Source: [Clostridium] aerotolerans DSM 5434 (lineage in GTDB: Bacteria; Bacillota; Clostridia; Lachnospirales; Lachnospiraceae). Taken from it: a stretch of DNA of 64,000 bases. Below the pieces are notes generated by a model. It saw only the letters and a list, made by a program, of their open reading frames with translations, did not search any database and was not told where the DNA came from. The stretch spans positions 434,001 to 498,000 of the forward strand of contig NZ_JHWJ01000001.1 of assembly GCF_000687555.1 (NCBI RefSeq), in the 5' to 3' direction. Positions 27,962-36,467 of this stretch are shown here, piece by piece. Position 1 is the stretch's first letter; each line of letters starts with the position of its first letter. The translations under genes were made by a program, and so were the position numbers.

Positions 27962-28286
27962 GATTGTACGGTGTCTCCTCTCTGTTTTTGCAGTGTTGTC
28001 TTACGGTAACATCTACAAAGTTAGCGTATTTTTTGTAAAATGTCAATGAAAAACCCGGCCTGTTTTTTAAGGAAACAGGTCAATATGTATGCAAAAGAGA
28101 AATATTACTGCTAATCATAAAATATTGCATGTTTCATTGATATTTCAAAAGTTCTGGCATAAATAGTGAATCTTTTCTTAAAGAATTTCCATTCTTAAAA
28201 AGGGAACATTCATATATAATTCAGGTATGGTAAATTCTTAAGACTAAGAAGTTGCTGTTTAATTATTCAAATCAGGAGGGTATACA
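27962..28286. other. Divergent control region between yesM-like and sugar ABC operons
   Basis: 325 bases. A hairpin CCTGTTT-N7-AAACAGG lies at 28059-28079. The heptamer TTCTTAA occurs three times on the plus strand at 28175, 28192 and 28235, the last two flanking a TATAAT at 28215-28220 that is a plausible -10 for the lipoprotein gene. The repeats are candidate sites for the YesN-like activator; this is inference only. Confidence 0.45.
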
Positions 28287-29633
28287 ATGAAAAAAAGAAT
28301 GCTTAGCATTACTCTTGCCTGTGCAATGGTGGCAGCCAGCCTTGCTGGATGTGCCGGTGCACCAAAAGATGCCACAAAGGCTTCTTCCGAAAGCGCAGCA
28401 GAGACAAAACAGTCAGAGACAACAAAATCAGCAGATGGCAAGACTACATTAAAATGGTCCGTTTGGGATATCAGCTCAACCACTTACTATCAGCCTCTTA
28501 TTGATGCATTTGAGAAAGCTCATCCAGATGTAAAGATCGAGATGGTAGACTTAGGATCTACAGACTATCAGACCGTTCTTGCAACAGAATTAACAGGAAG
28601 CGGTTCTAATTTTGACGTAGTTACTGTTAAAGACGTACCAGGTTATATGACACTGGTAAACAAAGGCGTATTAGAGCCCCTGGACAGCTATATCCAGTCC
28701 TCTAATGTTGATTTAACTCAGTATAAAGGACTTACCGATCAGATTACCGTTGATAAAAAGTTATATGAACTTCCTTTCCGTAACGATTTCTGGGTATTGT
28801 TTTATAACAAAGATATCTTTGACAAAGCAGGCGTATCTTATCCAACCAATGATATGACATTTGAACAGTACGATGCTCTGGCAAGAAGCCTTGCAGTTGA
28901 CACACCAGGACAGGAAGTATACGGTGCTCATTACCACACCTGGAGATCCGCAGTACAGCTTTTCGGTGTTCTTGATGGAAAGCATACTATTTTAGACGGC
29001 AAATATGAGTTCTTAAAGCCATATTATGAGATGGTATTAAAAGAGCAGGAAGATGGCATTGCTCAGGATTATGCGACCTTAAAGACAAGCGGACTTCATT
29101 ACTCCGGCGCATTTGCTCAGGGTAACGTAGCTATGATGAACATGGGTACATGGTTTATTTCTACTTTAATGGAGAAAATCCGTACGGGTGAATATACCGA
29201 CGTTACCAACTGGGGAATTGCTAAATATCCTCACGCAGAAGGTGTAGAGCCAGGTTCTACTCTTGCAACTATTACATCCCTTGCAATTCCAGCAAATGCA
29301 CCTCACAAAGATCTTGCATGGGAATTCATTAATTTCGTAAGCGGCAAAGACGGCGCAGAGATCCTTGCATCCACAGGAACCATCCCGGCAGTTATGAACA
29401 GCACAGTTGCTGATCTTGTTTCCGGAACAGAGGGCTTCCCTAAGGATGATACAACAAGCGTGGACGCTCTTAATACCTCTAAGCTTTATCTGGAAATGCC
29501 GGTAAATGAGAAGAGTTCTGAAATTGAAACCGTTTTAAATGAAGCTCATGATGCAATCATGACAGGCAGCATTTCCGTAGATGACGGCATTGCTCAGATG
29601 AATGAAAAGATTGGTGCGATTTTAGGCAAGTAA
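28287..29633 (+). CDS. Sugar ABC transporter substrate-binding lipoprotein (CUT1)
   Basis: 448 residues. Lipoprotein signal peptide with lipobox SLAGC (Cys22) followed by a Ser/Thr/Lys-rich linker, then a family 1 extracellular solute-binding fold (VWDISSTTYYQPLIDAFEKAHP; later GNVAMMNMGTWF). It captures an oligosaccharide outside the membrane and delivers it to the two permeases encoded next. No ATPase is encoded here; CUT1 systems in Firmicutes commonly use a shared MsmX-type ATPase. CAGGAGGG precedes the ATG. Its codon bias is stronger than its neighbours', suggesting high expression. Confidence 0.95.
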   Translation: MKKRMLSITLACAMVAASLAGCAGAPKDATKASSESAAETKQSETTKSADGKTTLKWSVWDISSTTYYQPLIDAFEKAHPDVKIEMVDLGSTDYQTVLATELTGSGSNFDVVTVKDVPGYMTLVNKGVLEPLDSYIQSSNVDLTQYKGLTDQITVDKKLYELPFRNDFWVLFYNKDIFDKAGVSYPTNDMTFEQYDALARSLAVDTPGQEVYGAHYHTWRSAVQLFGVLDGKHTILDGKYEFLKPYYEMVLKEQEDGIAQDYATLKTSGLHYSGAFAQGNVAMMNMGTWFISTLMEKIRTGEYTDVTNWGIAKYPHAEGVEPGSTLATITSLAIPANAPHKDLAWEFINFVSGKDGAEILASTGTIPAVMNSTVADLVSGTEGFPKDDTTSVDALNTSKLYLEMPVNEKSSEIETVLNEAHDAIMTGSISVDDGIAQMNEKIGAILGK

Positions 29634-29650
29634 ATTCTAAGCTACAAAGA

Positions 29651-29678
29651 GAGGCGGGCGATAAAAGCCCGCCTCGTT
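29651..29678 (+). terminator. hairpin between binding protein and permease genes
   Basis: GAGGCGGGC-N7-GCCCGCCTC, a very stable stem followed only by GTTTA. It probably acts as a partial terminator or 3' RNA-stabilising structure that raises binding-protein mRNA over that of the permeases. Confidence 0.75.
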
Positions 29679-29728
29679 TAAAGAAAACTTCTGATTTGAT
29701 TATAGAAATAAAAGGAGGAGACCCATAT

Positions 29729-30796
29729 ATGGCAAAGACAACAACAGAGTCGCAAAAGCAGGAAAAAATCACAGCCTTGCAAAAAGAGCGGGAAGCTCTA
29801 AGTCTTAAGCTTAGAAGTGCCGACGGTGCAAGAAAACGTGATGGGCTGATTGCGAAAATCGAAAAAATAGATGAACAGATTAAAAAAGTGAGGACAGGAG
29901 AGCGGTTTACGAGACAGGAAAAGAGGAATCTGATTGCATATTCCTTTATTGCTCCTAACTTTATCGGCTTTGCTGTTTTTACCCTGGGACCGATTATTTT
30001 TGCTTTTGTCCTGGCATTTATGAAATGGGATGGAAACAGTCCCATGCAGTTTACAGGACTGAAGAATTTTATAGATATGTTCGCCAATGCCAGATTCCGG
30101 GCGTCCTTTGTTAATACCATTGTCTACTGTCTGGCAACGGTGCCCTTAACACTGGTCAGTGCCCTCGGCCTTGCGGTAGTCTTAAATCAGAAGATCAAAG
30201 GAAGAAACTTTTTTCGAACCGTTGGCTTCTTCCCTTACGTAGCTTCCTTAGTAGCAGTAGCCGCTGTATGGAATATGCTCTTTAGCCCAATGAAGAGCGG
30301 TCCAGTCAATATGCTTCTTTATAACCTTGGCGTTCATGCAAAAAGCCTTCCCAAATGGTCTGCGGATCCTCACTGGGTAATGTTTACCATCGTTTTATTC
30401 AGCGTTTGGAAAAATATGGGCTATTACATGGTAATCTATCTTGCCGGCCTTCAGGGAATCAACGGAGAGCTTTATGAGGCAGCAGGACTTGATGGCTGTA
30501 ATGCATGGCAGAGATTCCGCTATATTACCTGGCCTCAGCTTCAGCCAACTACCTTCTTCGTAACCATTATCCTGACCATTAACTGCTTTAAGGTTTACGA
30601 CATCGTATACATGCTGGCAGGCGGTTCCAATGGTATTGTAAGCTCCCAGGCCATGGTCCTGGTTTACCATATCTACGAAGAAGCCTTCCGTAACTGGAAT
30701 CTTGGTTATGCAAGCGCAGTTGCTATGATACTATTCTTAATGGTACTTGTCATCACACTGGTTCAGTTCCGTGGTGAGAAGAAATATGCAAACTAA
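29729..30796 (+). CDS. Sugar ABC transporter permease, first subunit (CUT1)
   Basis: 355 residues. An unusual N-terminal cytoplasmic extension of about 65 residues rich in Lys/Glu/Arg (coiled-coil-like, KITALQKEREALSLKLRS) precedes six membrane helices; the ATPase-coupling EAA loop reads EAAGLDGCNAWQRFRYITWP. The frame can be extended to a TTG 33 bases upstream, but AAAGGAGGAG before the ATG at 29729 supports this start. Pairs with the next permease to form the channel for the imported glycan. Confidence 0.94.
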   Translation: MAKTTTESQKQEKITALQKEREALSLKLRSADGARKRDGLIAKIEKIDEQIKKVRTGERFTRQEKRNLIAYSFIAPNFIGFAVFTLGPIIFAFVLAFMKWDGNSPMQFTGLKNFIDMFANARFRASFVNTIVYCLATVPLTLVSALGLAVVLNQKIKGRNFFRTVGFFPYVASLVAVAAVWNMLFSPMKSGPVNMLLYNLGVHAKSLPKWSADPHWVMFTIVLFSVWKNMGYYMVIYLAGLQGINGELYEAAGLDGCNAWQRFRYITWPQLQPTTFFVTIILTINCFKVYDIVYMLAGGSNGIVSSQAMVLVYHIYEEAFRNWNLGYASAVAMILFLMVLVITLVQFRGEKKYAN

Positions 30797-30814
30797 GAAA
30801 AGGAGGATTCTAAA

Positions 30815-31651
30815 ATGAAAGTAAAAAGCACAAATTATAAAATCAGCAGATGCCTCCTGTATGTGGTTTTGCTCCTTCTGACCGCTGCTATGCTGGTACC
30901 CTTTGTATGGATGCTCTCTGCTTCCTTAAAACTGGATAAAGACGTCTTTATCTTTCCGATCCGCTGGATTCCTGAAAACCCCAGATGGCAGAACTATCTC
31001 GATATCTGGACCAAGATTCCGCTTCTCACCTTTGTAACGAATACGGTGAAAATCACTTTGATCGTAACCTTTTTACAGCTCCTCACCAGCAGCTTTGCGG
31101 CTTACGCATTTGCAAAATTAAAATTCAGGTATAAAGATACCTTATTTATGGCCTACATCGCTACCATTGCGGTTCCATGGCAGGTATATATGGTGCCTCA
31201 GTTCATGATGATGAGAAATTTCGGGTTAAATGATTCCCACTTAGCCATAATTTTCCTTCAGGCATTCTCTGCCTTTGGTGTGTTCATGATGCGCCAGTTC
31301 TATCAGGGAATCCCCGATGAGCTTTGTGAGGCAGCAAGAATCGATGGTATGAACGAGTACCAGATTTATGCGAGAATCATGCTGCCCCTGTCAAAGCCGG
31401 CACTATCCACACTTACCATATTTACCTTTGTAAATACGTGGAATGACTTCTTAGGACCACTCATCTATTTAAAGACAGAAGCGAAAAAGACACTGCAGTT
31501 AGGACTTAAAATGTTTATCAGTCAGTATAGTTCAGAGTATGGACTCATTATGGCTGCTTCGGTTCTTTCCTTAATTCCGGTACTTATCGTGTTCCTATCT
31601 CTGCAAAAGCATTTCGTTGAAGGTGTTGCTGCAACCGGTGTGAAAGGGTAA
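30815..31651 (+). CDS. Sugar ABC transporter permease, second subunit (CUT1)
   Basis: 278 residues, six membrane helices, EAA loop EAARIDGMNEYQIYARIMLP, and the usual C-terminal end EGVAATGVKG of MalG-type permeases. It begins 18 bases after the first permease, with AAAGGAGG upstream, and is followed after 10 bases by the GH2 gene, so import and hydrolysis are co-transcribed. Confidence 0.95.
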   Translation: MKVKSTNYKISRCLLYVVLLLLTAAMLVPFVWMLSASLKLDKDVFIFPIRWIPENPRWQNYLDIWTKIPLLTFVTNTVKITLIVTFLQLLTSSFAAYAFAKLKFRYKDTLFMAYIATIAVPWQVYMVPQFMMMRNFGLNDSHLAIIFLQAFSAFGVFMMRQFYQGIPDELCEAARIDGMNEYQIYARIMLPLSKPALSTLTIFTFVNTWNDFLGPLIYLKTEAKKTLQLGLKMFISQYSSEYGLIMAASVLSLIPVLIVFLSLQKHFVEGVAATGVKG

Positions 31652-31661
31652 GGAAATAAAA

Positions 31662-33473
31662 ATGATAAAAAATTTCGTGGACAATATCCATAACGAAGCT
31701 TATAAGGATCAATATCTCGCTCCTGTCTTAGATGCAGAATCTTATGTGTTTACTGGCGGTAGAAGAGAAGAGTCCTTAGACGGCTCCTGGAATTTCTCCG
31801 TAGATATGTACGATAACTGTCTGAGGGCCAAATGGTTCCTGGAGGAAGAAACCAATTTTGAGGGGCGAAAGGTGCCTCTGGATTACGGATTTGATGACTG
31901 GGAAGAGATCCCGGTACCAGCAGTATGGAACCTTGTGAAACCGGAATATTTTTATTATGAGGGACCGGCGGTATATAGCCGCCGGTTTCTTTTTGACGGG
32001 AAAACAGACGGCCATGTGTTTCTTCGGTTCGGTGCAGCAGCTTATGAGGCAAGAATCTTCTTAAATGGTGAATTTCTTGGACTTCATCTTGGTGGTTCCA
32101 CTCCTTTTTGCGTGGAAGTTACCCCATATCTAAAAGAGGAAAACCGTCTTATAGTGGTGGCAGATAACACCAGACGTCAGGATCAGATACCCAGTGAGAA
32201 CACGGACTGGTTCTTATATGGAGGGATTTACCGAGGTGTATCCCTTTTTTCTGTTCCTGATACTTATATTAAAAGCATGAATGTACATTTAGAAGACTGG
32301 AGAAAAAAACAAGTCTCTGTTTCCATATCCTTAGGTGGTGCAAGCCATTATGAAGGGGGAGAGGCTGTTTTTTCCATACCAGAGCTTCAGCTTAAAGAAT
32401 CCGTTTTACTGGGACCTGGTGGAACAGCAGAATTAACATTTGTGGCAGAGGCGCTTTCTCTATGGAGCGTAGAAAGCCCAAAGCTCTATGAGGTTCAGCT
32501 GACATACTTAAATGATGGAACAGTCATAGATGTGGTCAGAGACCGGATTGGTTTCCGGACAATAGAGACAAGGGGAAAGGAAATCTTACTAAACGGTAAG
32601 CCTGTGTTTTTAAGAGGCGTATGTCTTCATGAAGAGACAGAAGAGCATGGAAAGGCAGTAACCAAAGAAGATATCCGCAAGGCCTTCCTAAAGGCAAAGG
32701 AAATGAACTGCAATTTCCTGCGTCTTGCCCATTATCCCCATACTGAATGGGTATCCCAACTGGCAGATGAAGAAGGCCTCCTGTTGTGGGAGGAGATACC
32801 GGTATACTGGTGGATTGATTTCTCCAATCCAAAGACCCTTACAGATGCAAAGAACCAGCTGGCAGAGCTGATTAAGAGGGATCATAATAGGGCCAGCGTC
32901 ATAATCTGGTCTGTTGGCAATGAAAATCCAGATACGGACGAGAGATATCATTTTATGCGTGAACTGGCAGAGACAGCAAGGGGATTGGATAAAAGCCGTT
33001 TGATTTCAGCCGCATGCCTGGTGGATGCAGTGAACTTAAAGATATCGGACCGGCTGGAAGAGCACCTTGATATCATTGGGTTTAATGAATATTATGGCTG
33101 GTATGATCCGGATTACCAAAAACTGATTACCATACTGGAAGAATCTAAGCCGGAAAAGCCAGTGGTTATCAGTGAATTTGGTGCCGATGGGTTTTCTTCT
33201 ACCAGTGAAAATATGAAAAAGGTAAGAGGCTCAGAAGAGGAGCAGAAAGAAATTTATGAGATGCAGGTAGAGCTCTTTAAAAAGACCAGCTATATTCATG
33301 GGACCGTGCCATGGATCTTATTCGATTACCGGACACCAAAGCGCCTTGGCGCTTATCAGAAGGGCTATAACATCAAAGGGCTGGTAACGGCTGACCGGAA
33401 AAGGGAAAAGCCTGCGTTTTCAGTCATGAAAAAATTCTACGAGGAGGTAAGAAAGAATGAGCAAAGAGATTGA
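31662..33473 (+). CDS. Glycoside hydrolase family 2 (beta-glucuronidase/beta-galactosidase-like)
   Basis: 603 residues with the GH2 order: N-terminal jelly roll (about 35-190, FLRFGAAAYEARIFLNGEFLG in part), Ig-like domain (about 195-300) and TIM barrel. Catalytic acid/base glutamate in VGNENPD and nucleophile glutamate in ISEFGADG are both present. Length and motifs match GusA/beta-glucuronidase-sized enzymes, which fits an acidic glycan locus, but substrate is not proven. No signal peptide. Its 3' end overlaps the GH88 gene by 17 bases. Confidence 0.9.
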   Translation: MIKNFVDNIHNEAYKDQYLAPVLDAESYVFTGGRREESLDGSWNFSVDMYDNCLRAKWFLEEETNFEGRKVPLDYGFDDWEEIPVPAVWNLVKPEYFYYEGPAVYSRRFLFDGKTDGHVFLRFGAAAYEARIFLNGEFLGLHLGGSTPFCVEVTPYLKEENRLIVVADNTRRQDQIPSENTDWFLYGGIYRGVSLFSVPDTYIKSMNVHLEDWRKKQVSVSISLGGASHYEGGEAVFSIPELQLKESVLLGPGGTAELTFVAEALSLWSVESPKLYEVQLTYLNDGTVIDVVRDRIGFRTIETRGKEILLNGKPVFLRGVCLHEETEEHGKAVTKEDIRKAFLKAKEMNCNFLRLAHYPHTEWVSQLADEEGLLLWEEIPVYWWIDFSNPKTLTDAKNQLAELIKRDHNRASVIIWSVGNENPDTDERYHFMRELAETARGLDKSRLISAACLVDAVNLKISDRLEEHLDIIGFNEYYGWYDPDYQKLITILEESKPEKPVVISEFGADGFSSTSENMKKVRGSEEEQKEIYEMQVELFKKTSYIHGTVPWILFDYRTPKRLGAYQKGYNIKGLVTADRKREKPAFSVMKKFYEEVRKNEQRD

Positions 33474-34638
33474 AACCTTATTTGAAAATAAAGCAGAACT
33501 TACGGAAATGGAATGCTCCAAAGCAATGGATTTTGCTATCTTACAGGTGAGAGAGAATTTAAAGGAATTTACCCATTCCTTTAAGAAAGCATTCAGCGAG
33601 GATGGCTTTTATCAGCCTACTGCCAATGTAAACTGGACCACCGGTTTCTGGACCGGACAGATCTGGCTTGCCTATGAATGGAGCAAGGATGAGGCGTTTT
33701 TAAAGGCTGGAAAGATTCAGATTGAAAGCTTTTTAGACCGGATTGACCAGAAGATAGAAGTTGACCATCACGATATGGGATTTTTGTACTCCCCATCCTG
33801 TGTTGCAGGATATAAGCTGTCTGGAGATGAAAAGGGAAAAGAAGCTGCCATTAAAGCGGCGGATCAGCTCATCAGCCGCTTTCAGCCAGTGGGCGGATTT
33901 ATCCAGGCCTGGGGTCCCATGAACCAGCCGGAAAACTACCGTTTTATTATTGATTGCCTGTTAAATCTGCCTCTCTTATACTGGGCAACCGAGGAGACTG
34001 GTGATCAGAAATACCGGGACATTGCTGAAAAGCATATCCACACAGCCATTGCAAATGTCATCAGAGAGGATTATTCTACCTGGCATACCTTTTTCATGAA
34101 CATGGAAACAGGAGAACCAAGTCATGGCGCAACCTGCCAGGGATACCGGGATGGTTCCGCCTGGGCAAGAGGTCAGGCATGGGGAGTTTACGGCTGTGCC
34201 ATGGCATACCGCTATACGAAGCGTCCGGAATACATCGAAGATTTTAAGCATGTGACCGACTATTTCCTGGAGCACCTTCCGTCTGATCTGGTTCCTTACT
34301 GGGATCTGGAATTTGGCGAGGAATCAACGGAGCCAAGAGATTCTTCTTCCGCCTCCATCGCTGCCTGCGGAATGCTTGAGATGGCAAAATATTTAGATGA
34401 GAAGGATGCTGCTTACTACACCTCTTTGGCTAGAAAGATAATGGCATCTGTGGTAAAAAATTATGCAGTCAGAGATTTTAAAGAATCCAATGGCCTTGTT
34501 CTTCACAGCACCTATTCCAAAAAGTCTCCTTACAATACCTGTACACCGGAAGGCGTTGATGAGTGCAACATCTGGGGCGATTACTTCTATATGGAGGCCC
34601 TCACCCGTCTGTCTGGGGATTGGAATCCATATTGGTAA
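33457..34638 (+). CDS. GH88 unsaturated glucuronyl/rhamnogalacturonyl hydrolase
   Basis: 393 residues, an (alpha/alpha)6 barrel of family 88. Catalytic-type aspartates are visible in HHDMGFLY and in GYRDGSAWARGQAWG. Such enzymes remove the 4,5-unsaturated uronic acid left at the non-reducing end by polysaccharide lyases, exactly the product expected from the heparinase-like enzyme encoded in the divergent operon. GAGGAGG nine bases before the ATG lies inside the end of the GH2 gene. Cytoplasmic (no signal peptide). Confidence 0.92.
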   Translation: MSKEIETLFENKAELTEMECSKAMDFAILQVRENLKEFTHSFKKAFSEDGFYQPTANVNWTTGFWTGQIWLAYEWSKDEAFLKAGKIQIESFLDRIDQKIEVDHHDMGFLYSPSCVAGYKLSGDEKGKEAAIKAADQLISRFQPVGGFIQAWGPMNQPENYRFIIDCLLNLPLLYWATEETGDQKYRDIAEKHIHTAIANVIREDYSTWHTFFMNMETGEPSHGATCQGYRDGSAWARGQAWGVYGCAMAYRYTKRPEYIEDFKHVTDYFLEHLPSDLVPYWDLEFGEESTEPRDSSSASIAACGMLEMAKYLDEKDAAYYTSLARKIMASVVKNYAVRDFKESNGLVLHSTYSKKSPYNTCTPEGVDECNIWGDYFYMEALTRLSGDWNPYW

Positions 34639-34671
34639 TTATCATAAAAATCTGAAAAGAGGCGAATGTAT

Positions 34672-36369
34672 ATGAAACTTGATACAAAGCAGGAGTTTTC
34701 TCAGTGGATGTTCCAGGTCTTAGACCCATTAAAGCCCTTGTACAGCGATGGCTGTGCAAGACTTCACCTGGGAGACAGCGGTGTCACCTATCCAAAGACC
34801 AGTATAGAGATGGAAGCATTTTCCCGTCCATTATGGGCACTCGTGCCTTTCTGGCTTGGAGGGGGAACGGGATTTGAAGAGATATACCAAAAAGGACTTA
34901 AGAATGGTACGGACCCAGATCATCCAGAATATTGGGGAGGATTCGGGGATTATGACCAGAGATTTGTGGAGATGGCGGCCATTGCCTGTGGCCTTATCTT
35001 TACGCCCGAAAAAGTATGGGAGCCTTTGGGTGAAACGGGAAAGGAAAACCTGGCAAACTGGCTCTATGGAATCAATGAACATATTATCCCAGACTGCAAC
35101 TGGCAGTTCTTCATGATATTAGTCAATGTAGCTTTAAAGAAACTGGGCCGTCGCTATAACGAGGAACGCCTGGAGTCTGGCCTTTCGAAAATCGAAAGCT
35201 ATTATACTGGAGAAGGCTGGTACCGGGATGGCGGTTCCAGTCAAAAGGATTATTACATTTCCTTTGCCCTTCATTACTATGGGCTGATTTATTCAAAGGC
35301 CATGGAAGAGGAAGACACTGACAGGTGCCATCGTTTTAAAGAACGGGCCATATTATTTGCCAGGGATTTTCTTTACTGGTTTGATGAAAATGGTGCCGCG
35401 CTTCCATACGGAAGAAGTCTTTCCTATCGTTTTGGGGAAGCGGCTTTCTGGTCAGCTTACATTTTTGCAGGACTTGATGATATTCCCTTAGGAGTTGTAA
35501 AAGGAATCATCAGCCGTCATATAAGCTGGTGGATGGATCAAAAGATGTTTGACCGGGATGGAGTTCTAACCATTGGCTACAGCTACCCAAACCTTATTAT
35601 GGCAGAGCGATACAATGCGCCAGGTTCCCCCTACTGGGGAATGAAAATACTCTTATGTCTCGCCCTTCCTGATGATCACCCCTTCTGGAAGGCAGAAGCA
35701 AAGGAACTTCCTCCCCTTTCTGAAATAAAGCTGTTAAAGCAGGCGGATATGCTGATGCACCGTCACGGCAGTGATGTTATTTCCTATCCGGCAGGCGTTT
35801 GTGAGAAGTACGGACACGGTCATGTTCCAGAAAAGTACTCTAAATTTGCCTATTCCACCAGATTCGGATTCTCTGTTGCAAGAAGTCAGATCATACTTCA
35901 TGAAAATGCACCAGATTCATCCCTTGCCTTTGTCATTGACGGAGACGATTATGTATTTGTGAGAAAATATAGTGATTCCTACGAGGTATTGGAAGACCGT
36001 GTGATCAGTCGCTGGCATCCGTTTCCGGGCATTTCAGTGACCACCACCATTATTCCAAAAGAATATGGTCATGAAAGAATCCATGAAATAGAAAGTCAGT
36101 ACGATTGCATGGCATATGACTGCGGCTTTTCCGTTGAAAAGTTCACGGAAGGCTATGAGCAAAAGGCAGAAGGCGCGGAATCTACTGTGTCTTATAACAA
36201 ACAGGGCTGCCGCGTTTCCGGGAAGGGTCCGGAGGCAAAAGGCATTGTCATTGAAGTAGATCCAAACACCAATGTGCTTTACCCTAACGCGTCCATTCCG
36301 GCAGTGGCTTACCGGATAAAAAAAGGGGAACCCATACGACTGGAAACCAGGGTAGAAACCTATCTGTAA
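34672..36369 (+). CDS. DUF2264 protein (GH154-like)
   Basis: About 565 residues. The N-terminal pattern YPKTSIEMEAFSRPLWALVPF and the following helical toroid are typical of DUF2264; some members have been assigned to glycoside hydrolase family 154 with beta-glucuronidase activity (recalled, not verified here). The C-terminal 200 residues are beta-rich. The frame opens at ATG 34666, but AGAGG is only three bases before it and nine before the ATG at 34672, which is preferred. Position between GH88 and LacZ implies a role in the same intracellular dismantling of an acidic glycan. Confidence 0.87.
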   Translation: MKLDTKQEFSQWMFQVLDPLKPLYSDGCARLHLGDSGVTYPKTSIEMEAFSRPLWALVPFWLGGGTGFEEIYQKGLKNGTDPDHPEYWGGFGDYDQRFVEMAAIACGLIFTPEKVWEPLGETGKENLANWLYGINEHIIPDCNWQFFMILVNVALKKLGRRYNEERLESGLSKIESYYTGEGWYRDGGSSQKDYYISFALHYYGLIYSKAMEEEDTDRCHRFKERAILFARDFLYWFDENGAALPYGRSLSYRFGEAAFWSAYIFAGLDDIPLGVVKGIISRHISWWMDQKMFDRDGVLTIGYSYPNLIMAERYNAPGSPYWGMKILLCLALPDDHPFWKAEAKELPPLSEIKLLKQADMLMHRHGSDVISYPAGVCEKYGHGHVPEKYSKFAYSTRFGFSVARSQIILHENAPDSSLAFVIDGDDYVFVRKYSDSYEVLEDRVISRWHPFPGISVTTTIIPKEYGHERIHEIESQYDCMAYDCGFSVEKFTEGYEQKAEGAESTVSYNKQGCRVSGKGPEAKGIVIEVDPNTNVLYPNASIPAVAYRIKKGEPIRLETRVETYL

Positions 36370-36467
36370 TCCGTGAAATGGTACACTTAAATTTGAAAAT
36401 AAGGTAGCGTCTTTTCCTTACGTGGATTATAATGGAACCACAGTTTGAATCAAAGGAGGGGTTCTTT

